DNA of 64,000 nucleotides from Palsa-948 sp964481195 (GCA_964481195.1 CAYZTB010000007.1:1-64000), one strand, 5' to 3'. Shown: positions 9,512-18,977, numbered from the stretch's first letter. Notes: generated by a model not told the origin, from the letters alone. Translations and numbers: made by a program.

Positions 9512-9961
9512 CTATTCCCAGGGCTGAAGTACAGCAGAATCTTTACGGGTTAAAATGTTTTTTATTAATTTTTTAACGTACTTAAATGCGTTTTCGTCTT
9601 TTTGCACATATCCGCAATCGTATTTTTTGATTGCATCTATGATTACACCTGGTCTTTCCTGCGAAGTGAGTACAATAATTTGAGTATTGGGTTTCAGGTT
9701 TTTGATCTGCTCTATTATCTCAAGCCCGTTGTGTGCATCTTCATATTTGCTGTTTAGAAAATAATCTACAATAACAATGCCCGGGTTGCGGTGTAATTCC
9801 ATCAGGCACATTTCCCCGATACGGAAATTTTTTATTTCTTTTATCTCTGGAAAATGAGCCTGTATAAAGGCACGTAATGATTTTCCATACGCTTCATTAT
9901 CTTCCACAATGAAAATAATTTGCTTGCTTAGATGAGCCTTTTTAAAATTTTTTGTAAACAT
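9512..9961 (-). CDS. Stand-alone receiver (DYFLNS type)
   Basis: A 149-residue single receiver with FIVEDNEAYGKSL, phosphoacceptor Asp66 in GIVIVDYFLNS and Lys in YVQKDEN. The stretch GEMCLMELHRNPG is nearly the same as in the receiver at 17785-18225, so the two are recent paralogues in different operons. There is no output domain. It is the fourth gene of the hybrid kinase operon. Confidence 0.88.
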   Translation of the reverse strand: MFTKNFKKAHLSKQIIFIVEDNEAYGKSLRAFIQAHFPEIKEIKNFRIGEMCLMELHRNPGIVIVDYFLNSKYEDAHNGLEIIEQIKNLKPNTQIIVLTSQERPGVIIDAIKKYDCGYVQKDENAFKYVKKLIKNILTRKDSAVLQPWE

Positions 9962-9992
9962 GTTTGATTGTTTTTATTATTAATATTTAGAT

Positions 9993-10541
9993 TTAGCCGC
10001 CATAACCCCCTCTGGCATTCTTATATACTTTTAAGAGATCAGGAAAGAATAACTGCAGAATCACAATTAATGCAATTAATAAAATGATCCAAACAGAAAG
10101 AACAAGTTTTACCTGTCTGCCGGCTTTTATTTCAATGGATTGCGTTATTATTTTTTCAATATTATTAATGGAATTTTGAATTCGCAGAAATGAGTTTTCG
10201 TTTTTTGATACATAATCAAATGCACCGTATTTCATAGTATCCGTTGCTACATTAAGGTCATCTTGGTTTGATAACATCAGCACTGAAGTGTCCGGATGTG
10301 TGATTTTTATTTTCTTAAGGACTTCAATGCCATTCATGGCATTCTGAGAGGCGCTGTTTAAAAAGTAATCCAGAACAATTATATTTGGATTCATGTCCAT
10401 ATTTTTGAGGCAGTCTTCGCCATTTGAAAATGTATGTAAGTATGCATTAAATTTCAAGTGCTCTTTAAGGTACTTCTCGAGCGCTTTTACATAGAGGTTG
10501 TTGTCTTCTACCAAAAAAATGATCTGTGATAGATTTGTCAT
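9993..10541 (-). CDS. Receiver with C-terminal membrane anchor
   Basis: A 182-residue protein: receiver at about 1-130 (FLVEDNNLY, phosphoacceptor Asp58 in IIVLDYFLNS, Lys in YVSKNEN), then a linker and a hydrophobic helix at about 145-165, and a short glycine-rich tail. It has the same architecture as 8397-8927, but the anchor sequences differ, so the anchors may have been gained or diverged separately. It follows the HPt gene by 20 bp, which makes it a plausible direct phosphate acceptor. Confidence 0.88.
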   Translation of the reverse strand: MTNLSQIIFLVEDNNLYVKALEKYLKEHLKFNAYLHTFSNGEDCLKNMDMNPNIIVLDYFLNSASQNAMNGIEVLKKIKITHPDTSVLMLSNQDDLNVATDTMKYGAFDYVSKNENSFLRIQNSINNIEKIITQSIEIKAGRQVKLVLSVWIILLIALIVILQLFFPDLLKVYKNARGGYGG

Positions 10542-10561
10542 AAATTTATTTTTATTATTAT

Positions 10562-10960
10562 TTAAACGTAGTTAAGTTTTTCCTTTTCTATCTCACCAAT
10601 AGCTTGCTTGCATATTGTGTTAAGATTGGTATTTAATTTCTGGATTTTTTCAATAGATGTACGCTGTGCTCCTAAATCCTCCATCTCCCTCAAAATAGGT
10701 TCAAGAACAGAAATGCCCATGATGGAAACGGAGGACTTCATGGTATGGGAAAAACTTTTTATAGTTTCATAATCTGTTTTAGCTATAGCTTCATTTATAT
10801 TTTCAAGTTCTTCGGGAACTTGTTTAAGAAATACATCCATTATTTCTTTCATTAAATGTTTTTTTCCAGCCATTGTTTCGGAAAGGTAGCTGAGGTCACA
10901 TACATTTGTTCTCAATCCATTTTTTGGAGTAAGTTCATTTTTAGTTTTATCCTTTATCAT
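10562..10960 (-). CDS. Stand-alone HPt phosphotransfer protein
   Basis: A 132-residue helical HPt domain with phosphoacceptor His72 in SFSHTMKSSVSIMG, the canonical H-x-x-K-S-S pattern. It would take phosphate from the receiver of the hybrid kinase encoded 4 bp upstream and pass it to the stand-alone receivers downstream. The tight spacing and order (kinase, HPt, receivers) support one relay. Confidence 0.9.
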   Translation of the reverse strand: MIKDKTKNELTPKNGLRTNVCDLSYLSETMAGKKHLMKEIMDVFLKQVPEELENINEAIAKTDYETIKSFSHTMKSSVSIMGISVLEPILREMEDLGAQRTSIEKIQKLNTNLNTICKQAIGEIEKEKLNYV

Positions 10961-10964
10961 TGTA

Positions 10965-13670
10965 TTATTGTATTATTGGGTTAAGAGTTAATGTATGCAT
11001 TTTTTCGAAAAGCAGATTTGCTTTTATCGGTTTTGAAATATAATCGTTCATCCCTAGGCTTAAACATTTTTCTCTTTCTCCTGCCATGGCATGGGCTGTC
11101 ATCGCAATAATGGGGATATCATTTTTTAACTCATTGCGAATGATGGTTGCCGTTTCATATCCATTCAACACCGGCATTTCCATGTCCATCAAAATGATAT
11201 CAAATTTATTTCCTCTAAGTTTTTCAAGACATACATTTCCGTTCTCGGCTGCTTCCAGTTTCAAATTATTTTCAGAAAATAAATTCAGGATCAGTTTTAC
11301 ATTCAACTGGTTGTCTTCCACCAATAATATTTTTAATTTACTAAGGTCTTTCATGTTATATTTATACTCGATTACTTCCTGAGTGGGTCGCGCTTGTGTT
11401 GATTTTTTATATGGGATACGAAAAGAAAAGGTTGATCCAGCTTTGAATTTGCTTTTAACTGACAACGTACCACCCTGAAGCTCAACCAACTGTTTTGCTA
11501 TGCTTAACCCCAACCCTGTGCCTCCGTATTTTCGAGTGATATGAGATTCTGCCTGACGGAATCGTTCAAAAATATGATCTAATTTATCAGGTGTTATGCC
11601 TATGCCGGTGTCGTATACGGAAAATTCCATTGAAGTGTTATTATCCGTCATCTCGCAAATTTTTGCATTCACCTGTACCTTGCCTTTTCGGGTAAACTTA
11701 ATTGCGTTGCCGGCCAAATTGAGGAGAATCTGAGTAAGGCGGGTTTGATCTCCAAGTAAAACACCGGGTACATTTTTATCGCAGTAGAATGATAATTCAA
11801 GGTTTTTTTCTTTTGCTTTTTCCATTAGCATTCCACTAAGGAGTTTGAAAATTTCTTCGATACTAAAAGTATTTTCTTCAAAAGTCATCATGCCGGCTTC
11901 TATCTTTGATATATCCAGAATGTCGTTGATAATTGTTAACAGGTTTTCTCCTGCCGCATTTATTGTTCTTACATATTCCATTTCCTGTTCCCCCAGTCTC
12001 CTTTTGGATAATAGGTCAGAAAACCCAATGATAGCATTCATGGGTGTGCGAATCTCATGACTCATGTTGGCGAGAAATACTTCCTTTAGTTTAGTGGAGT
12101 CCTCAGCTCTTTTTGTAGACTGTTCCGCATTGCTTTTTGATTCGATCAATTCATTTTCAAATCTTTTTCGCTCAGTAATATCTCTTGCCACTACCACAGC
12201 GCCCAGCACTTTTCCTCTATCATCTTTATAGATTGATCCGTTGAATAATACATCTACAAACTTGCCGTCTCGTATGGTTAATGGATAATCCACAATGAAC
12301 CCTTTGGAAAAGATCTGTTGATAGCCTTTTCGCGCTTTATCGGGATTGGTGAAATACCCAAAAAAATAGGTGCCTATCATTTTTTCGCGTGGTACTCCAG
12401 TAATTTTTACGGTTGCTTCATTCAAATCGGTGATCTTGCCTTCTGGACTAATCGTAAATAAGGGATCGCGGATTGCCTCAATCAGGCTGAGTGCATATTT
12501 GGAAAGTAAATTTTGAGCGGTCACATCCTTGGCAACAATCACCACTCCTAACACATTATCTCTGTCATCTTTGTAAACTGATCCGTTGAAAAGTACATCG
12601 GTCAGCTTTCCATTCTTATGACGAAGAATCAACGGGGAATCGGCAACAGACCCTTTTTCCAACACTTTCTGGTATACTTCTCGGGCCTTTTGTGGTTCGG
12701 TAAAATAATTGAAGAAGTCAGTGTCTTTAAGTTCTTCACGAGTCATACCTGTAATATTTGCTGTTGCCTCATTCAAATCTATAATCTTACCCTCTGGGCT
12801 GATCGTAACCAATGGATCGCGGCTTGCTTCGATAAGACTCAATGAATATTTAGAAAGTAATATTTGTGCAGTAACATCTCTCGCCACAATTACTACACCA
12901 ATTACATTTCCTCTATCATCTTTATATACTGATCCGTTGAGCAATACATCGGTCAATTTTCCGTTCTTGTGACGAAGTGTTGACGGAGAATCGGTAAGAG
13001 TGCCTTTTGAAAACACTTTCTGGTAAACTTCACGAGCTTTCTGAGGCTCAGTGAAATAATCAAAAAAATAGGTGCCTTTAAGTTCTTCCCGAGTCATGCC
13101 CGTAATATTTTCAGTGGCCTCATTCATATCCGTGATCTTACCTTCGGTGTTGATGGTTACCAATGAATTAAGGCTGGCTTCGATTAAGCTAAGAGAATAT
13201 TTAGAAAGTAATTTTTGGGCGGTTACGTCCCTGGCAACAATCACCATTCCCAATACATTTCCCTTGTCGTCTTTATATACTGATCCGTTGAACAACACAT
13301 CAGTCAATTTTCCGTTCTTGTGGCGAAGTGTTAGCGGAGAATCGGCAACAGAACCTTTTGCAAACACCTCCTCGTAAACTCCGCGCGCTTTTTTCGGTTC
13401 GGTGAAATAATCTAAAAAGTCTGTGCCGATAAGTTTTTTACGTACGATTCCGGTAATTTTTACTGTTGCCTCATTCATATCGGTGATCTTGCCTTCTGTG
13501 CTTATGGTAACCAGAGGGTCCAGACTAGCTTCTATCAAGCTGCGGGCGTATCGGGACGATCGCCTCTGAATAATAGCGACATTTACCGCAGTGCCGCCAC
13601 GCACAATTTTGGTTTTTTTCCGATCGGTATTTATTTTTTTAAGTAGTTTATTTTTTTTTCGAACCTTCAT
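10965..13670 (-). CDS. Hybrid histidine kinase with four tandem PAS domains
   Basis: A 901-residue soluble hybrid kinase. After a very basic N-terminus (1-35), four PAS domains of about 117 residues cover about 38-505. HisKA follows with His538 in MSHEIRTPMN, then HATPase (about 640-760; DTGIGIT, GGTGLGLSI) and a receiver with Asp829 in LMDMEMP. The PAS copies are so alike (SLIEAS, HKNGKLTDVL, FNGSVYKDDRGNV) that they arose by recent internal duplication. No membrane helix is seen. It heads an operon with HPt and four receivers, and promoter site D lies 75 bp upstream of its start. Confidence 0.94.
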   Translation of the reverse strand: MKVRKKNKLLKKINTDRKKTKIVRGGTAVNVAIIQRRSSRYARSLIEASLDPLVTISTEGKITDMNEATVKITGIVRKKLIGTDFLDYFTEPKKARGVYEEVFAKGSVADSPLTLRHKNGKLTDVLFNGSVYKDDKGNVLGMVIVARDVTAQKLLSKYSLSLIEASLNSLVTINTEGKITDMNEATENITGMTREELKGTYFFDYFTEPQKAREVYQKVFSKGTLTDSPSTLRHKNGKLTDVLLNGSVYKDDRGNVIGVVIVARDVTAQILLSKYSLSLIEASRDPLVTISPEGKIIDLNEATANITGMTREELKDTDFFNYFTEPQKAREVYQKVLEKGSVADSPLILRHKNGKLTDVLFNGSVYKDDRDNVLGVVIVAKDVTAQNLLSKYALSLIEAIRDPLFTISPEGKITDLNEATVKITGVPREKMIGTYFFGYFTNPDKARKGYQQIFSKGFIVDYPLTIRDGKFVDVLFNGSIYKDDRGKVLGAVVVARDITERKRFENELIESKSNAEQSTKRAEDSTKLKEVFLANMSHEIRTPMNAIIGFSDLLSKRRLGEQEMEYVRTINAAGENLLTIINDILDISKIEAGMMTFEENTFSIEEIFKLLSGMLMEKAKEKNLELSFYCDKNVPGVLLGDQTRLTQILLNLAGNAIKFTRKGKVQVNAKICEMTDNNTSMEFSVYDTGIGITPDKLDHIFERFRQAESHITRKYGGTGLGLSIAKQLVELQGGTLSVKSKFKAGSTFSFRIPYKKSTQARPTQEVIEYKYNMKDLSKLKILLVEDNQLNVKLILNLFSENNLKLEAAENGNVCLEKLRGNKFDIILMDMEMPVLNGYETATIIRNELKNDIPIIAMTAHAMAGEREKCLSLGMNDYISKPIKANLLFEKMHTLTLNPIIQ
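12190..13560 (-). repeat. Tandem PAS-coding repeats, period 351 bp
   Basis: The word TGATCCGTTG recurs on the plus strand at 13281, 12930, 12579 and 12234, giving spacings of 351, 351 and 345 bp. The surrounding DNA is strongly similar between copies. These units encode the four PAS domains of the kinase at 10965-13670. Confidence 0.9.
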
Positions 13671-13714
13671 TTTATAGCTTGGGAATTTTAAAGAGCAGAT
13701 ATATTATCATATGA

Positions 13715-13780
13715 CAAAGGTGGGTTCATTAATTCCAGAATGCGTTACATAATTTTTAAAAAGAATTGCATAATTCGCGT
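13715..13780 (-). promoter_or_regulatory. Shared promoter element, site D (four-PAS kinase operon)
   Basis: Read on the minus strand: ATGCAA (13771-13766), 15 bp, ATGTAA (13750-13745), 26 bp, then CACC-TTTG with TTTG at 13718-13715. GCGAATT precedes the distal box. The proximal box ends 74 bp before the kinase start. Confidence 0.7.
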
Positions 13781-13884
13781 ATTCTTTTCTATTTATATCG
13801 CTATAAGATGAACGGTGATAGAATTTGTTGGGGCACGTCATGATTTAATCAGCGCTTGGCGCCTTTCAAAATTTATCCGATATG

Positions 13885-16302
13885 TCATTCCTTATAGTTT
13901 GCTACAGATTCCAATATTTCCTGACCGCTTAGGATAAAGGATTTGTTTTGGGATTTACTAGACGAAGAGATAAATTGAGATTCGATTCCTTTTCGATACT
14001 GAGGATCCATAGTTATTCTGGCCATCAGGTAACTCACGGTTGACTCAGCTCCCTGATTGAGGTTCACATTATGTTCTTCAAGCCCATCATAACATCCGCC
14101 AGTACAGGGATTGTACATGATCTCGCGAAGGCGGTTGTTTCCTAAAAACCAACTAAAAGATATTTTCATCTTATGCTTATATGTTTCGTCTTTAAAAACT
14201 GTAAAGAATTTTTGTAATGCAAGAATAGTGTAGGCTACATCAATGGGTTGTTCTCCTCCCTTTGGGGTATCAACCGGCTCTTTTCCTTTATGTAACCAGC
14301 TTGTATGTGCAATTACCTTAATATTATTTTCACTGAAGGTCTTGGATAAAAGGAAATCAAAAGATGATTTAGCAATTTCCCGGTATATCGCATCCCCAGT
14401 AGCTAGCCAGGCGCACAACATTGCTTCGGGTATAAGGCTGTTCGCATAGGTAAGATAACTTTCAAACCATAGCCATTCTCCATCTGCTTCGTGCTTGTAC
14501 ATTTGAACCAGTCTGTTTGCAAGTGCGCGTATTAGTAATGTGTTTTGAACGGAGGTGTTTTTTATATTACGGTAATACAACCCTTTAATGATAAATGCCA
14601 TCGCACGAGTAGAATGAATTTTATCAATATTGGTCATTGCATTTTGCATGATCGATTCTGCATCGGCTGCTAACCTTTCAGGTAATAGATCTCCCATAGA
14701 AATTAAATAGCCCAAGGCCCAGATAGCTCTGCCTTTTGCATCGGCAAGGTTTGTCGAATTATTTTGTCGGGTAAATTCTCTTTGCTCATCCACATAATTT
14801 AGAAAATAACCCTCCTGTTGTAAGCAAAACTTAATAAACTTCAAGTATATAGTAATGTATTTTATATCTGTTGGTTCTGATGTTAATTCAAAGTGCTGGC
14901 AAAAAGCAATCATGGCACGTGCGTTATCGTCCACGGTGTAACCTGAATCAATATCGGGATGATTGATGTTCGAAAATTGAATCATCCCAAAATCTGTTGT
15001 CATTTTTTTCAAATGATCCAGGTTAATGCCCGGCATTTTATAATGCAATGAAATTTTCTTGTTGTCTATCTTTTCGAACAACAGGGCATGTGCAATAGCG
15101 GCATTTTCCCAGGCTGTTGATGCCATCCGGTGCAATCCATTCGAGCTGATATTTTTTCTCAACTGTTCATCATCCAATAAACTGATAGCTGCTACGGATA
15201 ATTGATTTGGATTCTCAAAATCAATTACAATTCCTGAATTTTTTTGTAATACTTCGCGTGCATGCGGAATAGGGGTAGAAATAAGTGGACAACCACAACT
15301 GATGGCGTAAGAAAAAGTCCCGCTGACTGCCTGGTTACGATCCTTGGATGTGAATAAATAAATATCGGTAAGCTGTAAATACTCAAGGAGATCATCTAGT
15401 GGTAAAAAATGATTAATAAATTGTACATAACGCTGAAGTTTTAACTTTACGACTTTTGCTTCAAGTATGTTTCTGTATTTTTCTCCTTCTTGTTTTACGA
15501 CCGAGGGATGTGTTTTGCCGATGATCAAAAATAAAACATTTGGATGCCTGCTAACGATAGCGGGCATCGCTTCTAATGTAGTTTCAATATTTTTCCCTGA
15601 ACTTAACAATCCAAATGTGGAGAGCACTTTTTTTCCTTCTAGTTTATATTTCTTTTTTAAGGTTTCCTTATCCGGATGTGGCACCAAGTGTGTTCCATGT
15701 GGAATCACTTTAATTTTTTCATTTTTTATTTCGTAATCATTGATCAAAATATTCTGGGAAGAACGGGTCATGACAATAATCGATTCAGCACTGGCCGCCA
15801 ACTGCCGAACGTTGTACTTTACTGATGAATTAGGGTGAGGTAACACGGTATGAAAAACAATAATGACTGGTTTCGTGAGCGCTTCTATAAATTGTCTGAA
15901 TCCTTCCTCATTTCCCGCAAAGAAACCAAACTCATGCTGGATCAGTACGATTCGGATAGCCTCATTCTGATTAATGTTTTTTGCCAGCTGGATAAACGCT
16001 TCGTAATGATCTGTATTAAGAACATATTTTATATCCTCTGCATAATTGTGTTTTTCATATTCCGACTCCAGCGGACAAATGTTTATTTTAAATGAGCCCT
16101 TAAATTTATTATTTAATGCCTTTATGAGATCCTGAGAGTAGGTAGCAATGCCGCATTCGCGCGGAGGAAAGGACGTGATAAATAAAATTTCAGGAAGTAC
16201 ATTCGCTACCACCGAAGAGGAGATTCCTTTTTTTGAAAGGATGCCTGGATATAATGTTCGCAGTACATCTTCCGCATTATTGAAAGCAATTTCATTTAAC
16301 AT
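13885..16302 (-). CDS. GT4 glycosyltransferase fused to an alpha/alpha-toroid domain
   Basis: An 805-residue two-domain protein. Residues about 40-390 form a GT-B family 4 glycosyltransferase with FPPRECGIATYS near the start (nucleotide-sugar side) and GCPLISTPIPHAREVL near the C-terminal Rossmann domain. Residues about 425-775 look like an (alpha/alpha)6 toroid, with GYTVDDNARAMIAF and repeated helical pairs, as in glycosidases of the six-hairpin type. No catalytic residue of the toroid can be assigned. Its start overlaps the GH130 stop by 11 bp, so the two are translationally coupled. The product may transfer sugar, probably mannose, to a glycan, but donor and acceptor are unknown. Confidence 0.82.
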   Translation of the reverse strand: MLNEIAFNNAEDVLRTLYPGILSKKGISSSVVANVLPEILFITSFPPRECGIATYSQDLIKALNNKFKGSFKINICPLESEYEKHNYAEDIKYVLNTDHYEAFIQLAKNINQNEAIRIVLIQHEFGFFAGNEEGFRQFIEALTKPVIIVFHTVLPHPNSSVKYNVRQLAASAESIIVMTRSSQNILINDYEIKNEKIKVIPHGTHLVPHPDKETLKKKYKLEGKKVLSTFGLLSSGKNIETTLEAMPAIVSRHPNVLFLIIGKTHPSVVKQEGEKYRNILEAKVVKLKLQRYVQFINHFLPLDDLLEYLQLTDIYLFTSKDRNQAVSGTFSYAISCGCPLISTPIPHAREVLQKNSGIVIDFENPNQLSVAAISLLDDEQLRKNISSNGLHRMASTAWENAAIAHALLFEKIDNKKISLHYKMPGINLDHLKKMTTDFGMIQFSNINHPDIDSGYTVDDNARAMIAFCQHFELTSEPTDIKYITIYLKFIKFCLQQEGYFLNYVDEQREFTRQNNSTNLADAKGRAIWALGYLISMGDLLPERLAADAESIMQNAMTNIDKIHSTRAMAFIIKGLYYRNIKNTSVQNTLLIRALANRLVQMYKHEADGEWLWFESYLTYANSLIPEAMLCAWLATGDAIYREIAKSSFDFLLSKTFSENNIKVIAHTSWLHKGKEPVDTPKGGEQPIDVAYTILALQKFFTVFKDETYKHKMKISFSWFLGNNRLREIMYNPCTGGCYDGLEEHNVNLNQGAESTVSYLMARITMDPQYRKGIESQFISSSSKSQNKSFILSGQEILESVANYKE

Positions 16303-17326
16303 TTCCCACTTTGTTTAGGAGTAATTCCTTTATAAGCGCTGATAAACTCACCGAAGCGCAGGCAATATGCTTGTCTGCTGCCCCATAATAGATATATAAT
16401 TTGTCGTCAAACAAAGCAGTGCCTGTAGGAAACACAACATTATCTACCACACCGTATAATTCCCATTCATATTCAGGCTTAAATAAAGCGTAAGGTAGCC
16501 GCGCTATTTCTTTCCTGGGTTCTTCGAGGTCGAGCAATGCCGCGCATGCAGAATAAACATATCCTTCTGTTGTGTCATGTACGCCATGGTAGATCAAAAG
16601 CCATCCGTGTTCTGTTTCAATAGGCGGACATCCACCCCCTATGTAGCTTCCTTCATGTCCATCATGGATGGGGTCCATGACAACAGATTTGTGCAGGTTA
16701 AGAAGATAGTTTTTCCAGAATTCTTTTGTAAGTTCCTCTAATTCATTGACTGAAACTATTTGTATGCCGGGCCTTATGCGGTGAAGGAAATATAATTTTC
16801 CATTAATCCTTCGTGGAAAAAAAATTACGTTTTTATCCCAGAGGAATATTTTTTCATCTGGCGAAAAATGCCTTACATGGCGAAAATATTTTTTGCTCAC
16901 TTCACCGGTACATTCTGCAAGGAGTTTAAATTCATCAAAAGTAACCTGAGGTACAATCAATCCTTTTCTTTCGAATTTTTTTAGATCAGTAGAGGTGACC
17001 AGTGCTCCCAATGCATTTACCCCATCGAATGCTGTATAAGTGATGTAGTATACTTTGTCAATTTTTACGATGCGTGGATCTTCTACACCATGCGATTCGA
17101 AATCCAGCTCCGGCAAAAGTACAGGCGTATTGTGTCTTTCGAGGATAGTCAAGGGGCCTTCCAATTCACAATGCCCGATTGTAGAATAATTTCCTTGACT
17201 CACCGCTCTGTAAAATATATGTACACGATCGCCCACACGAATCACAGCCGGATTTAATACGCCATCGTTCTCAAAGCTGAGTTCTGTTTTTTTTAAAATG
17301 ATTCCTTCTTTTTTTACTTCTATCAT
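16292..17326 (-). CDS. GH130-family glycoside phosphorylase/hydrolase
   Basis: A 344-residue five-bladed propeller enzyme of family GH130. Typical elements are NPAVIRVGDRVHIFYRA, GVEDPRI (candidate general acid Asp83), HVRHFSPDEK, GGGCPPIET and LLIYHG. Known members phosphorolyse beta-1,4-mannosyl-glucose or beta-mannooligosaccharides, and some act on beta-1,2-mannosides. No signal peptide is seen, so it is cytoplasmic. It is coupled to the GT4-toroid gene downstream and lies behind a receiver and a metal-binding protein gene in the operon driven from site E. The exact subfamily and substrate are not decided here. Confidence 0.9.
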   Translation of the reverse strand: MIEVKKEGIILKKTELSFENDGVLNPAVIRVGDRVHIFYRAVSQGNYSTIGHCELEGPLTILERHNTPVLLPELDFESHGVEDPRIVKIDKVYYITYTAFDGVNALGALVTSTDLKKFERKGLIVPQVTFDEFKLLAECTGEVSKKYFRHVRHFSPDEKIFLWDKNVIFFPRRINGKLYFLHRIRPGIQIVSVNELEELTKEFWKNYLLNLHKSVVMDPIHDGHEGSYIGGGCPPIETEHGWLLIYHGVHDTTEGYVYSACAALLDLEEPRKEIARLPYALFKPEYEWELYGVVDNVVFPTGTALFDDKLYIYYGAADKHIACASVSLSALIKELLLNKVGNVK

Positions 17327-17383
17327 AATTCAGAATCCTTTTTTTTCGTTTTTCTGCCAACTGTTATTTATTTTTTCTCGATA

Positions 17384-17734
17384 TTATCGCGGCCTTTTTT
17401 CCAGAATCATTCCACATTTAGAGCAATTTCCGGGTTTGCCTTCACCCCTCAGATCTGGGTGCTTGGTGCAGGTATAGCAAATAGAATCCTTTCTCGTTTC
17501 TTTGTTTGCCGAACGACTCCTTTTCTCCAATGTCATTCCACATCGCGGGCATTTTCCCGGATGTGACATGATTACATCCGGATGCATGGGGCAGGTATAA
17601 TAAATGGAATCATTTTGCTGAGTCAAGTTTTCAGATGGGTTCAGTTGTAATTCAGGTGTGGGTTTGCTTTGTGCAAACAAAACCGTTTGGCAAATCAATA
17701 ATGCAATCGTTGTAATTAGTTTTTTTATTTTCAT
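17384..17734 (-). CDS. Secreted heavy-metal-binding domain protein (two copies)
   Basis: A 116-residue protein with a signal peptide (about 1-21, ending LFAQ) and two copies of the small Cys/His heavy-metal-binding motif, YTCPMHPDV...PGKCPRCGMTLEKR and YTCTKHPDL...PGNCSKCGMILEKR. This domain is common in copper and other metal efflux proteins. A related single copy ends the protein at 26419-26871. It probably binds metal in the periplasm. Its place between a receiver and GH130 is unusual. Confidence 0.85.
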   Translation of the reverse strand: MKIKKLITTIALLICQTVLFAQSKPTPELQLNPSENLTQQNDSIYYTCPMHPDVIMSHPGKCPRCGMTLEKRSRSANKETRKDSICYTCTKHPDLRGEGKPGNCSKCGMILEKRPR

Positions 17735-17784
17735 ATAAATTATTTTTTTTGAAATTAATCTCCCGCGGGGATTAGATTAATTCG

Positions 17785-18225
17785 TTACTCAGTAACTGCC
17801 ACCCTTTTTTGAGATAAAAATTCTTTTATTAAATTTCCCACTTTCTGAAATGAATCCTTATCCTTTTGCACATACTTACAATCATAGTCCTCAATTATTT
17901 CTACAAGGGAATCCAACTTTTCCTGAGCACTTAACACAACGATATTGGTCTCAGGCTTAGAGGCCTTTATCCGTTTAATTACTTCGAACCCGTTATAGGC
18001 TGAGGCGAAATCGGAGTTAAGTAAATAATCCATAATAACAGTACCTGGATTGCGATGTAATTCCAGTAAGCACATTTCTCCAAGGTTGAAAATTATTATT
18101 TCTTTTATATTAGGGAAAGTAGTTTGAAGAAATGATTGCAATGCCTTTGCATACACTTCATTATCTTCTACAATAAAAATAAGTTTTTGAGTAGAATTAG
18201 TTGTTATGAAATAATCGATTAACAT
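17785..18225 (-). CDS. Stand-alone receiver (DYLLNS type)
   Basis: A 146-residue single receiver with FIVEDNEVYAKAL, phosphoacceptor Asp66 in TVIMDYLLNS and Lys in YVQKDKD. It is a close paralogue of 9512-9961 (shared HRNPG, QKD). It is the first gene of the operon that continues with the metal-binding protein, GH130 and GT4-toroid. It could receive phosphate from the HPt at 10562, but that is inference. Confidence 0.88.
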   Translation of the reverse strand: MLIDYFITTNSTQKLIFIVEDNEVYAKALQSFLQTTFPNIKEIIIFNLGEMCLLELHRNPGTVIMDYLLNSDFASAYNGFEVIKRIKASKPETNIVVLSAQEKLDSLVEIIEDYDCKYVQKDKDSFQKVGNLIKEFLSQKRVAVTE

Positions 18226-18280
18226 GTGGATTGTGTTTTTGACATTTTATTAATCATGTGAGAGAATTTCCGCTATAAAA

Positions 18281-18346
18281 TAAAGATGGGTTTTTTTGGT
18301 GTGGCATCTGTTGTACAACTGTGATAATAAGTTGCATGATTCACAC
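18281..18346 (-). promoter_or_regulatory. Shared promoter element, site E (receiver/GH130 operon)
   Basis: Minus strand: GTGTGAATC, ATGCAA (18337-18332), 15 bp, GTACAA (18316-18311), 26 bp, CATC-TTTA (TTTA at 18284-18281). The proximal box ends 85 bp before the start at 18225, the longest leader in the set. Confidence 0.7.
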
Positions 18347-18449
18347 ATTGATGCTGTTGACGACTTTAACAAAAAACCCGTTGCAAAGATGGAGCGACTT
18401 TTTTTTTGTGAATTTATTTGTTCTTAGGGAGAAAGCGACCCTTTGGGAA

Positions 18450-18881
18450 TTACATTCTTTCCATATACCAACTTAGTTCCTTTTCCATTTTTTTATTACG
18501 AAAAATGGCAGTGATAATTTTTTGTAATCGCATAAAAGCAGTTTCGCTTTTAACAACATAATCAAAAGCGTGGTGGTGTATGCAGTTGATGGCTACTTCA
18601 ATTTTATCCTGGGAGGACAGCATTATCACCGGAATATCCGGATTGAACGCTTTTATTTTATCTAATGTTTGCAGCCCGTTCATTGCACTTTTAACAATAC
18701 TATTCAGGTAATAATCTAAGACGATCACATCCGGATTGTGAGATAAATAGCTGACACATAGCTCGCCCGTTGAATAGGTTTCAACAATAAAATCAGGATG
18801 CTGGAGAAATTCAAGTTGTAATGATTTTAAAAAAAGCGAATCGTCATCTACCAGGAAAAGTTTTATCTTTTTGTTTTTCAT
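18450..18881 (-). CDS. Stand-alone receiver (DYYLNS type)
   Basis: A 143-residue receiver with LFLVDDDS, phosphoacceptor Asp56 in VIVLDYYLNS and Lys in YVVKSET. The C-terminal helix is basic and amphipathic rather than a clear membrane span. It lies 96 bp downstream of the CheB-CheR hybrid kinase, in the same direction and with no site of its own, so it is likely its co-transcribed partner. Confidence 0.87.
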   Translation of the reverse strand: MKNKKIKLFLVDDDSLFLKSLQLEFLQHPDFIVETYSTGELCVSYLSHNPDVIVLDYYLNSIVKSAMNGLQTLDKIKAFNPDIPVIMLSSQDKIEVAINCIHHHAFDYVVKSETAFMRLQKIITAIFRNKKMEKELSWYMERM

Positions 18882-18977
18882 ACTGAAGTATTTTTAATCA
18901 TTTTCATCATTAGATCAGGATCCGGTTTTGTATGTTTTTTCAGGTATGCCAAATCAATGTTTTTTTTCTACTGCTTT

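Noticed and set aside
12190..13560. Regular repeats that could suggest a CRISPR-like or satellite array
   Set aside because: The period is 351 bp and the units encode PAS domains in frame; they belong to the kinase gene.
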